64,000 nt of DNA from assembly GCA_013397935.1 (NCBI GenBank), contig VZRN01005009.1:321226-385225 (forward strand), given 5' to 3'. Of the stretch, positions 36,401 to 48,400 are shown one piece after another; within the stretch, counting starts at the first letter, position 1, and each line of letters starts with the position of its first letter. The notes under the pieces are model-generated. The model worked only from the letters and a program-made list of their open reading frames with translations. It searched no databases and was not told the origin of the DNA. The position numbers and the translations under genes are program-made. The stretch is from Dasyornis broadbenti. Its lineage: Eukaryota; Chordata; Aves; Passeriformes; Dasyornithidae.

Positions 36401-38515
36401 GTCCCTGCCCATGGCAGGGGGTTGGAATGAGGTGACTCTAAAGTCCCTTCCAACCCAAACCACTCTGTGATTCTGTAACACACCCCTGGACTGTTTACTG
36501 GGGACTCAATGGGTTCCAGCAATGCAAAATTCACTCTTAAATTCTATGAACTGGTTTAAAGTATTTAGCTGAGCTCAGAATACAGTGGAAGAGCTTTCCA
36601 AATTCCATATTCACTGAATGATTCCACTGACAGCTTCCTGTACAGACATCCACTGAGTCCTTGGTATTCCTGCTGACACAGAATCCCGCTGCTCTCCTCA
36701 CAACTATCCTCAACACCCTAATCTGGAGTAGGATTTAAAGAAAATTGAGATTACCCATCCTTGTGCTCTTTCCTGTCTTCCTGTGCCTTTGAGACTATTA
36801 CCAGGAATGAAGAGGAACTTTCAAATTGAAGTTTCCACAGAAAGACACAGAAAGTCTGAGGAATAAACAGAATGTATCCCTGTTGGTGTAGAAATAGAAT
36901 ACAGAAAATACAGGAAAAATTTTGTTCTGAATTTCTTAGACCACTGCTCCTCTTGATTATATTAAGGCAAGAGCTGTGTCCATATATTTACGTGTTGGGG
37001 GTCCCTGGGTGTTGCAGTTTACTCCAGCTTATTACAACCAGATGTTTTCTTCTCTCCCAGCTGTTATGGTGGTCTTGGACGCTCATGTCTCGGTAAGCAC
37101 TTGTCTTCCCCCTCTCCATGCCTGAGTAACCCATCCCACAAACCCATGGAGCCAAATTCTGCTGGAAGCTTCACTGTGGATGCAATGCAAACTGCCACTA
37201 CAAGGAGCAGCCTGGTTAATATAAAGGAGATTCCTCTGCATCTGTCTTCATCCCAGTGTTCCCCCTTAAAGCTTTCAGGAGCTTTAGTTACTGTGTGTGC
37301 CCAGAAGGAGGGGGTGGTGTTATTGCCAGAAGACACAAAGGGGAATTAACTGTGTGTACTGGCACTCATTCCTGATAAGGCTAGGAATTGCATCCCAGAT
37401 GCTGCTGGAAAGGCAGGGGGGAGGGTTTTCCTCGATTTCCAAAGCCCTTAGGCTTGGGCAGGAGCAGTAGGCAGATGGGCCAGTGCCCTGAAATAGGATT
37501 TTGCAAGAATCCAACAAATCTGTGGCCCAGACAGTTTTTCCAGGGTAGTTTTCATGTGACAAACCTGTGGCTCTGTGCAGAGGTGCTCAGCAGCATGCAG
37601 GTGTATCTGCTTTCCCTTACAGTGGCTGCCTGTCTCCTACTCCAGCTTTCAGACACGCTGGAACCTCAGCAGGTGATAGAGAGCCTCAGGAACCTGAGAG
37701 GATCCGGGGCCATACAGACCATCAAGGTAATGGGGCTGCAGCAGGTAATACACGGGTCCAAACACCAGGGAGAGCTCGGCCAGTCCCCTCCTTCACTTCC
37801 CAGAGGGATCCCTCTGTCTTTCCAACAGCTGCTCTCTGGGGTTTCAGCTGTTTCCTGCTTGCAGGAACAGCTCTTCCCAGGGAACTGGTGACAGGACAAT
37901 AGAAAAAGGCCTCAAGTTTTGCCAGAAAAGGTTTAAGTTGGATAATAGGGAAAATTTCTTCACTGAAAAGGTTGTCTAGCCCTATCACAGGCTGCCCAGG
38001 GCAGTGGTGGAGTCCCCATCCTTGGAGGGATTTAGAAGCCATATGGACACACTTGGGGACATGGGGTAGTGGTGGCCTTGAAGTGCTGGGGGATGGTTGG
38101 ACTCGATCTTAGAGGGATTTTCCAACCTAAATGATTCCATGATTCAAAATAAAGCAGCTTTGAATTCTGACAACTCCCACCTCTGAGGACCATGTTTTGC
38201 ATTACTGTGGGCTCACCTGTGGCCTTTAATGGGGAACCACAGGATCCAAGTCAAAATACCTGTAATCTGTGTCTGACAGTGAAAAATCCCAGAGGATTTT
38301 TGTAAGCAAGAACAAACGGACTAGAGGGTGCAGTTTTCATCCTGGGGTATCAAACAGCTCTTTAAGATGGGTGGTGCCTCTTCTGAGAGTACAGAGCACT
38401 CACTGCAGACCTGGTTGTGCTTTTCCAGCAGTACAATTTCCTCCATGACTTCCGGGAGAACCTGGCTGCACACCTGGCAACAAAGGACCCGGTGCTGAGA
38501 TCAGCATCACGGTAG
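33249..38515 (+). CDS. CDKN3: Cyclin-dependent kinase inhibitor 3 (KAP phosphatase), 7 coding exons
   Basis: CDKN3 is a dual-specificity protein phosphatase that removes the activating T-loop phosphate of CDK2 and CDK1 during the cell cycle. Joining 33249-33424, 34177-34232, 34850-34894, 35779-36001, 37061-37092, 37623-37726 and 38429-38515 gives an unbroken 723-nt frame (240 aa plus stop), and every junction is GT/AG with matching phase. Residues 60-240 align with the human protein without gaps. The signature HCYGGLGRS lies at 167-175, so the nucleophile is C168 and the phosphate-binding arginine R174 (human C140/R146). D138 in PIPDGNAPD matches the human general acid D110. The N-terminus is about 28 residues longer than the 212-aa human form and rich in P, D and E. 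The start at 33249 has a strong context (gcgccATGG) and gives the expected M-x-K-P beginning. The gene spans only 5.3 kb. Homology is from memory; the splicing is inferred from sequence. Confidence 0.96.
33606..33780 (-). mobile_element. CR1 LINE fragment, left arm of inverted pair
   Basis: Antisense on +: GGAAGGGCCCCTAGAGATC … CAGGTGGGTTTTGAATGTTT … GGAGACTCCACGACCTCCCT. It is a different CR1 subfamily from the adjoining right arm. Confidence 0.85.
33781..33975 (+). mobile_element. CR1 LINE fragment, right arm of inverted pair
   Basis: Sense copy: CACAGGGTGGGGAGGCCCTG … TAATGGAAGGTGTCCCCGCC … CATCCTGTGATTTTGT. It directly abuts the oppositely oriented left arm. Confidence 0.93.
34177..34232 (+). 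CDS. CDKN3: CDKN3 coding exon 2
   Basis: This 56-nt exon follows a long T-rich tract and ends TTCCAG|GTAAGA. With exon 1 it encodes WLSLSPLYSSEFLGLCSLPG, which parallels human WLSLSRVNCSQFLGLCALPG. It is too short to be seen as an ORF by itself. Confidence 0.95.
34850..34894 (+). CDS. CDKN3: CDKN3 coding exon 3
   Basis: This 45-nt exon has acceptor TTATTTCAG and donor ATAG|GTGAGT. It encodes CRFKDVRRNLQRDI, matching human CKFKDVRRNVQKDT. The exon is phase 1 at both ends. Confidence 0.95.
   Translation, partial: VAGLRMSEEIFREI
34895..35778 (+). other. CDKN3 intron 3
   Basis: Apart from one sense CR1 tail (about 35245-35475), it holds nothing recognisable. Confidence 0.85.
35245..35475 (+). 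mobile_element. CR1 LINE 3' fragment in CDKN3 intron 3
   Basis: Sense copy: ATGAGGGTGGGGAGGCCCTG … GGAGCAACCTGGGACAGTGG … ATCCTGGGATTCTGTGATT. Confidence 0.95.
35779..36001 (+). CDS. CDKN3: CDKN3 coding exon 4
   Basis: This 223-nt exon is the largest of the gene. It encodes residues 93-166, including CGIQDIF, the CTRGELSKYRVPNL block and the general-acid loop around D138, and it ends TMI followed by CA of the signature histidine. The acceptor (CATTGGCAG) has a weak pyrimidine tract. The donor is ACA|GTAAGT. Confidence 0.96.
36002..37060 (+). other. CDKN3 intron 4
   Basis: It contains one sense CR1 tail (about 36315-36478). The rest is unique sequence with no recognised feature. Confidence 0.85.
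36315..36478 (+). mobile_element. CR1 LINE tail in CDKN3 intron 4
   Basis: Sense copy: GTTGTGGCTGCCCCATCCCT … CAACCCAAACCACTCTGTG. Confidence 0.95.
37061..37092 (+). CDS. CDKN3: CDKN3 coding exon 5 (active-site micro-exon)
   Basis: This 32-nt exon carries nearly the whole catalytic loop, CYGGLGRSCL; the preceding histidine codon is split across the intron. The acceptor is TTCTCTCCCAG and the donor CTCG|GTAAGC. Skipping it would shift the frame and remove the nucleophile C168. Confidence 0.96.
37093..37622 (+). other. CDKN3 intron 5
   Basis: No repeat or conserved motif recognised. Confidence 0.8.
37623..37726 (+). CDS. CDKN3: CDKN3 coding exon 6
   Basis: This 104-nt exon encodes the helix after the active site (VAACLLLQLSDTLEPQQ) and the conserved LRGSGAIQTIK. 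The acceptor is TTTCCCTTACAG and the donor ATCAAG|GTAATG (phase 0). It corresponds to human VAACLLLYLSDTISPEQ. Confidence 0.96.
37727..38428 (+). other. CDKN3 intron 6
   Basis: It contains a sense CR1 tail of a different subfamily (about 37915-38145). Nothing else is recognised. Confidence 0.85.
37915..38145 (+). mobile_element. CR1 LINE tail in CDKN3 intron 6
   Basis: Sense copy of the GGTTGGACTCGATCTTAGAG subfamily; includes GGCTGCCCAGGGCAGTGGTG and ends CTAAATGATTCCATGATTC. Confidence 0.93.
38429..38515 (+). CDS. CDKN3: CDKN3 terminal coding exon 7
   Basis: This exon encodes QYNFLHDFRENLAAHL and the C-terminal SASR, followed by TAG at 38513-38515. It matches human QYNYLHEFRDKLAAHL and the terminal SVSR. 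The acceptor is GCTTTTCCAG. No canonical AATAAA follows within about 1.5 kb (see findings). Confidence 0.95.
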   Translation, partial: QYNFLHDFRENLAAHLATKDPVLRSASR

Positions 38516-40769
38516 CTTATCCTGCCATGGGCATCTCTGTGTTTGTGTGGACAACTCCTGAACAAGACACCTTTTTCCTGACCTTCATTTCCTCAGTGCT
38601 ACTGCCTGTGTGACACAGCTGCTCCCTTCCAAATAGGTGTGTAAAGTATTGGGATGGAAAAGGAAATCCTTCATGTCCAGAGGATATGTGGCATTTTCCT
38701 CTCTTTGGTGACTTTAATACTTACTGCCTGAAAAAATACGTGTACAAGTGTGTTTGTGTCCATTGCTGTTCTTCTGGTGGCCTGCACACCTGATGGACTG
38801 ATTTTCCATGTAATAATGTAGAGAGTCCTGCTGGGATAAGGGAGCTGGATAAAAATTACATCTCTGGAGCTGTTTAAAAACACCCTCACACCCTCAGCTC
38901 TGCTGTAAATCAAAGTGAAGTCAAGCTGGAGCCCTCACCCCTTACGAGCTCATAACAACTCATTCTAAAATGTCACAGTTTTGCTCAATGTGTTGAGGGG
39001 TATTTAGGAAGGAGTCTCCTCATTCCAAAGCAGGTGGTGTTGTACCACAAATCTTGTGACAAACCCAGCAGAGAGGTTTGTAGGTGACTGACAGGAAGAC
39101 ACTGCTGCAGCTGCGTGGGTGAGCTGGCACAGGCCTTCTGCCTGCTGCCACCACAGAGAGTAAACAAACAATCAGCTGTGGGCTGGGGAGGATCTCACAG
39201 GAATAGTCCTCTTAACAGACCCCAGCCCTCCTGTTTCACTATAACCATTCATAAAAGCAAGATGAAACAGCTCCTGGTTTCTGATAAAGTTCAAGACTTT
39301 CTCAAGTCAAAAGCTGGGACATGAGATTCACACAGCACCAGGGAGGTTGAGTACAAGTCCCTGCTTTGCAAACTTCAGAATTTATCTTTTAACATGTTTG
39401 AACCTAGACACTTGAGCACAAGGTCATTTCTGCAGATTAATTACTGTTTACTGCCATTCCCTTTCCTGCCCTTTGGCAGACAACAGGGACTTTTCCAGTT
39501 TCCACAGCACAGAATCATTTACAGCAAATACCCCACTCCAAAGGTACTTCAGTACCTAATCCTTGCAACTAATGGTTTTCAGATATCAAATATTTATCAC
39601 ATGACTCAGCAGGAAACTTGCTGAGGGGGAGAGAAATGTTATTTTCTCCATCATCTTTTGCCTCCTGAACTCCAAAAACAACAATCAGGTCCGCATTTTG
39701 AATGCCAAAGGACTGGTACTCCAGCAAGACATCACAGGGGCTAATCCCACACTACTGGGACACGAGGCTGATGTTGCTGGACTTGGATGCTGTTATCCAC
39801 ACTGGGCAGCTGGGAATACTCATCTGCACCCCACATTCAGTTCAAGCTGGTCATCAGCAGGACAGTGCAAACATTTTGGTAAATATTCCTGGGCAAAGCC
39901 CCTGCAGCTGGAGGCGATTGCAGGAGCAGCTGTCAGTTGGGCTCAGTCAGGCCTGCGTTGTTTATTCCAGTGTGGAATTTGGCTCAAACCAGCCCAAATG
40001 CCAAGGGAGCAAGAGATTTGTTTAGAAGGCTGAGGAAAACCAGGAGCTACAAGTAGCCAGTCTCGTTTCCATAATGGATTAATAAATATACGAACATAAG
40101 AAAGGGTTAATGAGCTTTGCTTCTGGCAGGCTGAAGTCATCACATCTCTAGAGGAGCCAAGGAGCAGGAAAATAAAAATGATCCAATAGGAACAATATTC
40201 ATGAGTTTCCAAAAATTCCTTTCAAAAATTCTTCTGTGAAAAGCTAAAAATTATGACTGCATGAGGAAAAAAATAATCATGAAATGCTGAAGGCTTGAGC
40301 AGTAAGGACATGGGAAATGCTCAATAAATGCAAGGAAACATGAGAAAAACAATTTTATGTACAAAGCAATGAGCTGTCAGGATTATTATTACTTAAGAAA
40401 GAGAAGCTGAAGTTATCACAGCCTGAATTCTTATGCCCAGTATATTTTAAAAATCTGGAAACTGCCACTCTGCATCCCCTGGGAACCCAAATTTTGTGTG
40501 ATAATAGCCTTGAAAAGGGAAGATTTGTGGAGGAGAAAGGACAGTCCCAAAGCTACAGAAGGACTTCTAACCAGAGATCAAACAGACTTATCCCCTTTGA
40601 CAGATGACACAAGGAAGGTCTGTTCATTCATACCCAGCACAACAAGGTGGAAAGGGGGACATTTTCACCATGTCCTAAAAAATAAAGAGTATAGGCTCAC
40701 CAAGTGAAGTCTGGCAGAACTGTTAAATACCTATTTTTTAAACAGAGTAATTCCATTGCCCAACTCACT
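38516..40769 (+). other. CDKN3 3' UTR and downstream intergenic sequence
   Basis: The CDKN3 3' UTR begins here, but its end is uncertain. The first canonical AATAAA on the + strand is at 40081-40086, with another near 40323. Human CDKN3 has a short 3' UTR, so a non-canonical nearby signal is also possible. No other gene is seen. Confidence 0.5.
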
Positions 40770-40952
40770 GTCTCAGGATTGCCCAGAGAAGCTGTGGCTG
40801 CCCCTGGATCCCTGCAAGTGTTCCAGGCCAGGCTGGATGGGACTTGGAGCAACCTTGGATAGCAGAAGGTGCCCCTGCCCATGGCAGAGGATTGGAATGT
40901 AATGAGCTTTAAGGTTCTATCCACTGCAAATCATTCTGGACTCTGTGATGCT
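40770..40952 (+). mobile_element. CR1 LINE tail between CDKN3 and CNIH1
   Basis: Sense copy: TTGCCCAGAGAAGCTGTGGC … CCCATGGCAGAGGATTGGA … CTGGACTCTGTGATG. Confidence 0.94.
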
Positions 40953-41589
40953 CCATACCAGGCTATAAAAGTGCTCAAAAAGCAACTGAACTGACAGCAG
41001 AAAAGCCATTCAGAGCTCGTTAAAATGCCAAGGCCCACTCAGGACATCTGTAACACACAAATTGCCAAATTTCTCATTCTTCAGGCAGATACTCAACACC
41101 TGCTCTGTTTCATCTTCCTTTCCTCAGCCACTGCCACTGCCCAGCACACCAATGTTGGAATAACTGCGTTTCTAACCCAGTGCAGCCATTCATACAAGTC
41201 CTATTGCCTCTAACACCCAAGAGACCCAAAGTGAACAAATACACAGTTTATGCAAAAAAAAAAGTTTTACTAGAACAGGGAATCTGCATTGTTCTCCAGC
41301 ACAGGTAAATGAAAGATTCCTAATTATTACTCGTAAATTAAGCAGCTGTTCACAGTCACAATTTACAATGCAATATTTATCTGAAACATCTTCCCCTGCC
41401 CCATCTGCTATTTAACTTCATGAAAAAAAGCAGGAAATCAGAGCTTCCCTTTTCCAGAGGTAATTCGATTCCATGTTGTATTTTTAAAGGGAACAAAATT
41501 ATCCACTGTAAAACGACCAATGAATACAGTGAGGATCTGTTGAATTTAAAAACAAAACAAAAGGCACCAGATAAAAAGAAGTGTTGCTG
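40953..41589. other. Space between CDKN3 and CNIH1 3' ends
   Basis: AT-rich unique sequence with no recognised feature. The two genes converge here. Confidence 0.65.
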
Positions 41590-41605
41590 AATTTGAGATT
41601 TGTTT

Positions 41606-41621
41606 TTTATTATCATTTATT
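41606..41621 (-). terminator. CNIH1: Two AATAAA polyadenylation signals for CNIH1
   Basis: TTTATT on the + strand occurs at 41606-41611 and 41616-41621, giving AATAAA twice on the minus strand about 845 bases after the CNIH1 stop. Cleavage would fall around 41585-41600. Confidence 0.65.
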
Positions 41622-41775
41622 GCACTAAGGAACAGCGGGGCAGTTTCACAATCTCACTTTCTGCTTTAAAAAAGTCTGTAGTATTTACTATTCTTAAACC
41701 CAAGAGTGTTTTCATCATTGGACTTGATAAACGTTGGAGGTTTGTCCTTTTTTTAATAAGACAGCACAAAACATT

Positions 41776-41788
41776 AAAAAAAAAAAAA
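41776..41788 (+). repeat. Poly-A run (13 A) in CNIH1 3' UTR
   Basis: A13 on the + strand, so U13 in the CNIH1 transcript. Confidence 0.8.
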
Positions 41789-42460
41789 TCATTTAAATTC
41801 ATTCCTTCATGGACAATTCAGCTTCTCCTACCACAATGACACAGGCTCGAGATTAAAGCAGGGTTAATGTTTGGAGAAGATACAGAAGGCTCTGGACCAT
41901 GCACACAGAGGGAAAGATTAACCAGACAGAAAAAAAAAAATAAACCAAAAAAGAACTATTTTTGCAATTGCGTCCATGAATTAATATCCTAAGACCAATG
42001 TCACCTACGGGCAAAAGACAGCATTCCAGTCCTTCCCAAGCACTTGGAGCTACAGCTGATTTAGAGTAAAGAGTGGGATACACAAGTCCAAGTGAGCCAC
42101 TACAAAGCCCATCCTACAGCGAATCCCTAGTGTACTAAGGCTAGTAGTAACCAACACCTACTCGAAGGTTATGGCTGTTCCTTATGGAGTGCAAAGTCAA
42201 AACTTTTCAAACCCCAGTCATCTTTATATTAATTTACACATAATTCATTAATTTCAGTGTCCCAGTAAAATATAAGAAAACAGTCTTTCCACAAGTATAA
42301 AATGTGGAAATATTTTCAAAATAGGGGAGTCATTGTTTTCTAACTCAATTGCGAACATCAGGTTCCAGATTTAATCTTGGTCAGAGGTTCTTGTAAAGAA
42401 TCCATGTTTTTTGTGGCTTTTGCATGCACTTAACTGGAACAAAGCTTGCTGGATGTCTTC

Positions 42461-42488
42461 TTAAGAGCTCACCAGAACATAAATCATG
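42461..42488 (-). CDS. CNIH1: CNIH1 terminal coding exon 5
   Basis: Twenty-eight coding bases after CTTTTGCAG complete G136 and encode MIYVLVSS followed by TAA at 42461-42463. The exon continues into the 3' UTR. Confidence 0.95.
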
Positions 42489-45400
42489 CTGCAAAAGAAA
42501 ATAAAAATATTAAGATGCATCACACATTTAATTATAAGAGTGTATATTGTAAGGAACGAGTACATGTGAGATATGTGGATTGTGACTGAAGATTTGACAC
42601 AATGACTCTTCTACTTTTGACTTCAACAAAAATCACATTTACGTCACACACTTTCCTCTGAAAACAATGAAAATACCCTAGAGGTTTATTGTATTATATT
42701 AACAGAAGAAAAGCTTGGAGGTTTTCAATCCACAGTCATGGAACAGAGATTGAAAACCGTAATTCTGACCAAATTAGGATTTGTGTTTTAAAGCAGAATC
42801 AGTGGTGAATGTAGATTCTTTCTCAGGCAAGTTGGCACTGTAGATGATCATACAGATTCCCAGCACCTTTTGGGTTGGAAGGACCTTAGAAATCATCTCA
42901 TTCCAACCCCTGCAATGGGCTGGGAGACCTTTAGCTAGGCCACATTGCTCCAAGGTCCATCTAACCTGGCTTTGAAGATTCCCAGGAATGGGGCAGCCAC
43001 AGCTTTGCTGGGCAACCTGTGCCAGGGCTTCACCACTCTCACAGCCAGGAATTTCCTCCTGATATCCCTGCTATCCTTGCCCTCTGGCAATGGGAAGCCA
43101 TTCCCACATGTCCGATCACTACACACCCTTGTCCAAAGCCCGTCTCCAGCTTTCACAGGCTCCCTTCTGGCACTGGAAGGAACATATTCCTATGGACAGT
43201 ACTTCTCTGCTGCACTGAGCCAAAACTTTAGACTGAAGAGGAAAACTCACCCATATAGGTAGTAAAAAAAAGACAGAAGGTAGAATGCTAGTTTGCACCA
43301 TCCTTCTTTCTGGCAATAGGCTAAAATATCTGCATTCATGATGGTCGTAGGATCGTAGAGTCCCGGGCCGCTCATCACAGGTCTGCTCATGTACCTGGAA
43401 CGAGGCACAGGCAGGTGTGGGGTGACAGCCAAGAGCAATGTGGGTCCTGCCCTCCACCCACCAAGGAATACCAGAACTGAGACAACTCCCTTTGCAGAAG
43501 CGATTCCCATATCTTATAGTGGAGAATGGAATTGCCGCTTTTACTGGCATTCCACACTGGGAATTGTTTCAGTGCATCTCTGACACTTCAGCAACTTTAG
43601 CACACACAACACAACTCGATTCTTGCACAGCACAAGAGAATAAAAAAATAAAAACACCCGAGAAAGCCAAGTGATGCTTCTTATTGTACAGCCATGACCT
43701 ACACTTTCCCAGAAAGCATCTTTGTTTTCCCAAGACACAGAACACTGGACAGGAACACGGCAACAGGAGAATGAGTAACAAGTCACTGAGCATAACAGAC
43801 TCGCCAAAATTACCTCCAAATATGATAAGCCAACAAAGGCATATTGAGACCCAGTGTGAGCCACTCTGCTGCACAGAGAAACATGACACAGAAGAATGCA
43901 TGGATGAGGTACTCTGGAAGTACAAGCTGGAAAAGAAAAAGATGAGTTAGAAGTTTCAATTACACAAAGCAAAACATGTGGTGTTTCAGCTACTTTGGAG
44001 GTGAGTGATTGCCTAAAAATATTATTTAAAACCAACACTAACAAAAACAAGGCTGTGGAATGTGAAAGCAGCAGCCAGCACTATGTGCCTTTCTGTTTTC
44101 ACATGATATTCATGAACCATGTAGAAAAATTTGTAAGATTAAATGGTCAGATCAATATTTTTTTATTGCTTCTATTAAATTAACAGATTCCACGCTTTAT
44201 GCGTGACCCTCAGAAGAGATCACTGCGATATTTCTGCTCATGCAACAGAGAAATATCAGTAGGAAACAGGCTCTGCAGAACAGTTTTATAGGTAAAAAGA
44301 TGTTTGTGTTTTCCTGTTTTAGGGTTTTGTTTCGGTCTTCACAGATCCAGAACTTTTCAAAGTCGAATTATTCCCAAAATGTAACACCCCAGTAACTTTA
44401 CCCAACCAAACCAGCGGTGACGTGGTCACACACACAGGTCTGCACAGAGGAGCTGCTCCACACAGACAGTTTGGGGGAATTGGGCAGTTTTCCCTCACAG
44501 GTTCCCACGGTGCATGCTTTACAGCATCATGCTTCCAGCAGAAGCCCACAGAGCTCAGTATCAGGGTACCATGGAATCACAGGAAGCATGAAATGCTGCA
44601 TATATTAGTGTTGTTAATAGGAACATGGAGAGGTACAGACAGTAAACACATGCAAAGAGCTGCAAAAATCTCACACCCAACACAAGAGTTAAGTTTCTAC
44701 AAGTTACCCCAAAGTGTTGCTGTTTACTGTGCTATCACCAGGTTCAGAAGGAAACATACAATCAGACTGGTTTGGGTTGGAAGGGACCTTAAAGCCCATC
44801 AAGTTCCACACCTTCCACTATCCCAGGTTGCTCCAAGGCCTGTCCAACCTGGCCTAGAACGCTTCCAGGAACGAGGCAGCCACAGCTTCTCTGGGCAACC
44901 TGTGCCCGGGCCTCGCCACCCTCACAGCCAGGAATTCCTTCCCACTATCCCATCTATCCCTACCCTCTGGCAAGTGGGAAGCCATTCCCCCTTGTCCTGT
45001 CCCTCCATCCCTTGTCCCCAGTCCCTCTCCAGGTCTCCTGGAGCCCCTTTAGGCCCTGGAAGGGGCTCTGAGCTCTGCCTGGAGCCTTCTCTTCTCCAGG
45101 CTGAACACCCCCAGCTCTCCCAGCCTGGCTCCAGAGCAGAAGCAGCAGATCTGTAAACCTTCTGCCTTCTCAACTCAGGCCCAGTAAAACTTCTTATGGA
45201 AAGCAGCCCACTTCTACCCAAAGGTTTAAATTGTCTACATGTGTGTGCATGTACACACACAACATTCTCTGCTCCTCTTTTTGTGCAATATGATTAACAT
45301 TGCATAGGATGATTACATCAAAGTTTCAGCGGTTTCTAATTTTTTCTTCTTCTTTTAAAGCCCCAAAATAGCTTCCTAGAAATCTTAAAGCTACCAACAG

Positions 45401-48400
45401 ATATGCTCACCACCTACTTTGCTACAACATTCTGCTTCTCTAAATCAAGAATATTAAACAAAGCAAACTTGCACCAACACCACCAAAATTCAGCTGTTGT
45501 ACACAAAATGTTTCAAGTAAATACTTTCATCCAGATCCTTCTTTGCATACTTACCATTTACACATGGTAATCATTTGTAGCAGAACAACAATCACCCTGT
45601 CCAACACACAATGCATTTGGCAGCCTGCTCAGACAGATTCACCAGGCCTGAAAAATCTGTATTTATTTACCTACACATCTCAAAACACATTTTTCTTTTC
45701 TCTTGTTTATTATACCCTACTCCCACACCAGAATACCTGCCTCTTTCCAATTTCCCACACTTGATCCTCCCTGCCTGTCCTAAAGAAAAATGGATTACAT
45801 CAGATCCTACCATATTTATCACAGAAATGAGGGAGGATGGATCTGGTTGCTGAGAAAAGACATGACTATAACAGGAGCAGGGAAGAGAAGGAAACAGCAG
45901 TGTACTAAGGAGTTACTATTTTAGGCTCATCTTTCCATTGAGGTGCCTCAATTCCTACCAGGATCTTTGGTTTTTCGTACAGGAAAACCACACACTTGTG
46001 TGTTTGTCCAGCATCATGTACCAGATCCCCTCAAGAGCCTGGACCTGAACTTCACATTTGGGGGCTAATGTGCTTCCACAGGAACAGCAAATATGAAGTT
46101 ATTTCTGACTTTCAGTTCACAAAGCTGCCATGTAAAGGACACTCCATGCACGTGGGGCAGCAGAAGGATAATATTTGGTTAAACATGCACATTTTTACAC
46201 TACAAAGGTTGCAGTAAGGTCATAATGCATCAATGTAATGAGGGTTGGCCTCTCCCACACTGCAGCAGAGATGACTGGAACAGATCAAGCAAGGAAAACT
46301 GTTATATGCACAGCTCTCCTAGCAGCAAACCTCCTCTCCTCCTCCCCACCCCTCCTCACACTGAAATACTTTGATTTGTGTGCTGTATATCTAACATGTT
46401 CCTTCTCCTCCTCTCCATCCCCCCCAATTACTGTTAATTCAATTTTTGTTGTATATTTTACTTAAAACACACTAAAGCTACAGTCCAGGCCACGATGCTG
46501 TGCTGCTCCTGTATCCTCCCTCAGCCTGGTCACACACAAAGGAAAAGCCATGAGAAAAGAACAAAATGCTGCAGGATCAGCCTCTGTGTTCTTTAACAAG
46601 CCTCCCTGTTGCTGCTGGCCTGCAAGAGAGATGCAGGCAAATAGTTTTACTCAAATTCTTTTCCTAAGCCAAAGAGTGCCAGAGTTGCACCCGAGAGCGG
46701 ACACTGGGACACACTCCTGATCCTGGAACACAGAACAGAGAAATAGGGATAACACCTATCGGCTTCCACTAACCTAAATCTTCAAAAAAAATCAGAACTG
46801 ACTTGGTCAATGCTTAAAAAAACCCCAAATATTCTTCTCTGATCTGAATTCAGTAAATCTGGCTTGAAAAACATGATTTATTTCTGCCTGAAGTTATTTT
46901 CTGACACCTAACAGGCATGTAACAGTTTTCCCCACATCGCTGGGTAAGCAAGCAGAATTAGTTTGGCACAAAATATGGAAATCTATCAGGCTGTTATAAA
47001 CCCCAACGAACAAATAACGAGCAGATGAACAGGCAGACTAAACAAAACAGCTTAATAGTATTACACATGTTCCTAACAAAATGAAAGGGAAGTTCAAAAA
47101 CATGAAACTGAAAAGCAGTACACACCTTTAATGCAATTTTGACTCTTTTAATCTTTTTGACCTTTTCAACTGTCTTTGTGCAGAAAATGTGGAAAGCAGA
47201 TTGAAAGAATGTTAGTATGACAGCTGACAAGATCACCAGCAGATTAATAACAGTCAGAATATTCAACTTGAAAGTAAAGAATCAGACAAAGAATTCCCGT
47301 AGAACTTCTACCAACAGCGAGGGCTTTTCAACCCAGATGCAATTCTATTGCCCAGGCTGATTGCATCAAGATAACACCAAAAATAAGCACTTAACAAATG
47401 TTTATTTAGCAAAACAAAATGTTCAGAGCGCTACTTACAGGATTGAGTGTATTACATTGGTCTATAGGGTTCTTATAATCAGTCTTCAGTTCATCAAATG
47501 CTATAATCTAGAGGAAAAAAATGAAAGAGTTTTGATTCCCCAGGAGCAAATATGTATTTTATCCATGAAAACTAGCATTTTGGCACAGAATTGCTACCTT
47601 TGTTCTCAGGAACATTTCACCTAAGTTCTAACATCATAAACTCACAGGTAAGACGGATGTAAAACAGGTTTTACAAAGATGAAAGCACAAAATTCTTCAT
47701 ATATTCAAAAAACTCTGACCACGCTCCAACTTTTTATTTCCCCACCTGCAATGAACTTTCTCTATCCCCTCCATCGGTTTTCAACTGCGTTCACTGTGCA
47801 GACCCCAAACCTCACATGGAACTCAGCAGGAACCTGGCATGGGGTTCCTTAATCCAGAAAAAGCAATAGCAAGCTTAAAAGCCGACAGGTAATTTTCCTC
47901 ATTGTCAGAGTAAATGCTCAGCCCACATATATCCCAGAATCACAGAACTGTTAGGACGGCAAGGGACCAAAGCACGATCACCTGGAGCAGATTGTATCTT
48001 CAAAAGGCACATCCTTAAAAAATACCCCAAAATGTGTACACCAGCCTTTTTCTTGACATAAAAATAAAGACAAATATGCAGCATGAAGTACAAAAGGCAT
48101 TATTTGTACACGACAAAAGTCCTGCCAAGCATCACATCTTCCCCCAGAGCACCTCATCTCGGACAGGGTCCTGTTTGGTCCTTTGTCCCTATGACGGGCT
48201 CGAGGAGGAAATCACAGAATAAAAGAATGGTTTCGGTTGGAAGCGACCTGAAAGATCATCTAACTCCAACACTCTGCCATCGGCAGGGGCATCTTCCACT
48301 ATCCCAGACTGCTCCAAGCACCATCTAACTTGGCCTTGGACACTGCCAGGGATGGGGCAGCCACAGCTTCTCTTGGCAACCTGTGTCAGGGCTTCACCAC

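Larger units (their letters stand above)
41590..42460 (-). other. CNIH1: CNIH1 3' UTR (inferred)
   Basis: This is AT-rich unique sequence, free of CR1, from the stop codon to the first pair of AATAAA signals. It contains a 13-A run on the + strand (41776-41788). The downstream end is estimated from the signals. Confidence 0.7.

Noticed and set aside
43541..44050. 169-codon minus-strand ORF as a gene
   Set aside because: It is a wrong-frame reading across CNIH1 exon 3 and the adjoining intron. The true frame of the exon is given by LVLPEYLIHAFF.
44422..45156. 244-codon + strand ORF
   Set aside because: Much of it is antisense CR1 sequence within CNIH1 intron 2. CR1 3' regions often give long spurious frames.
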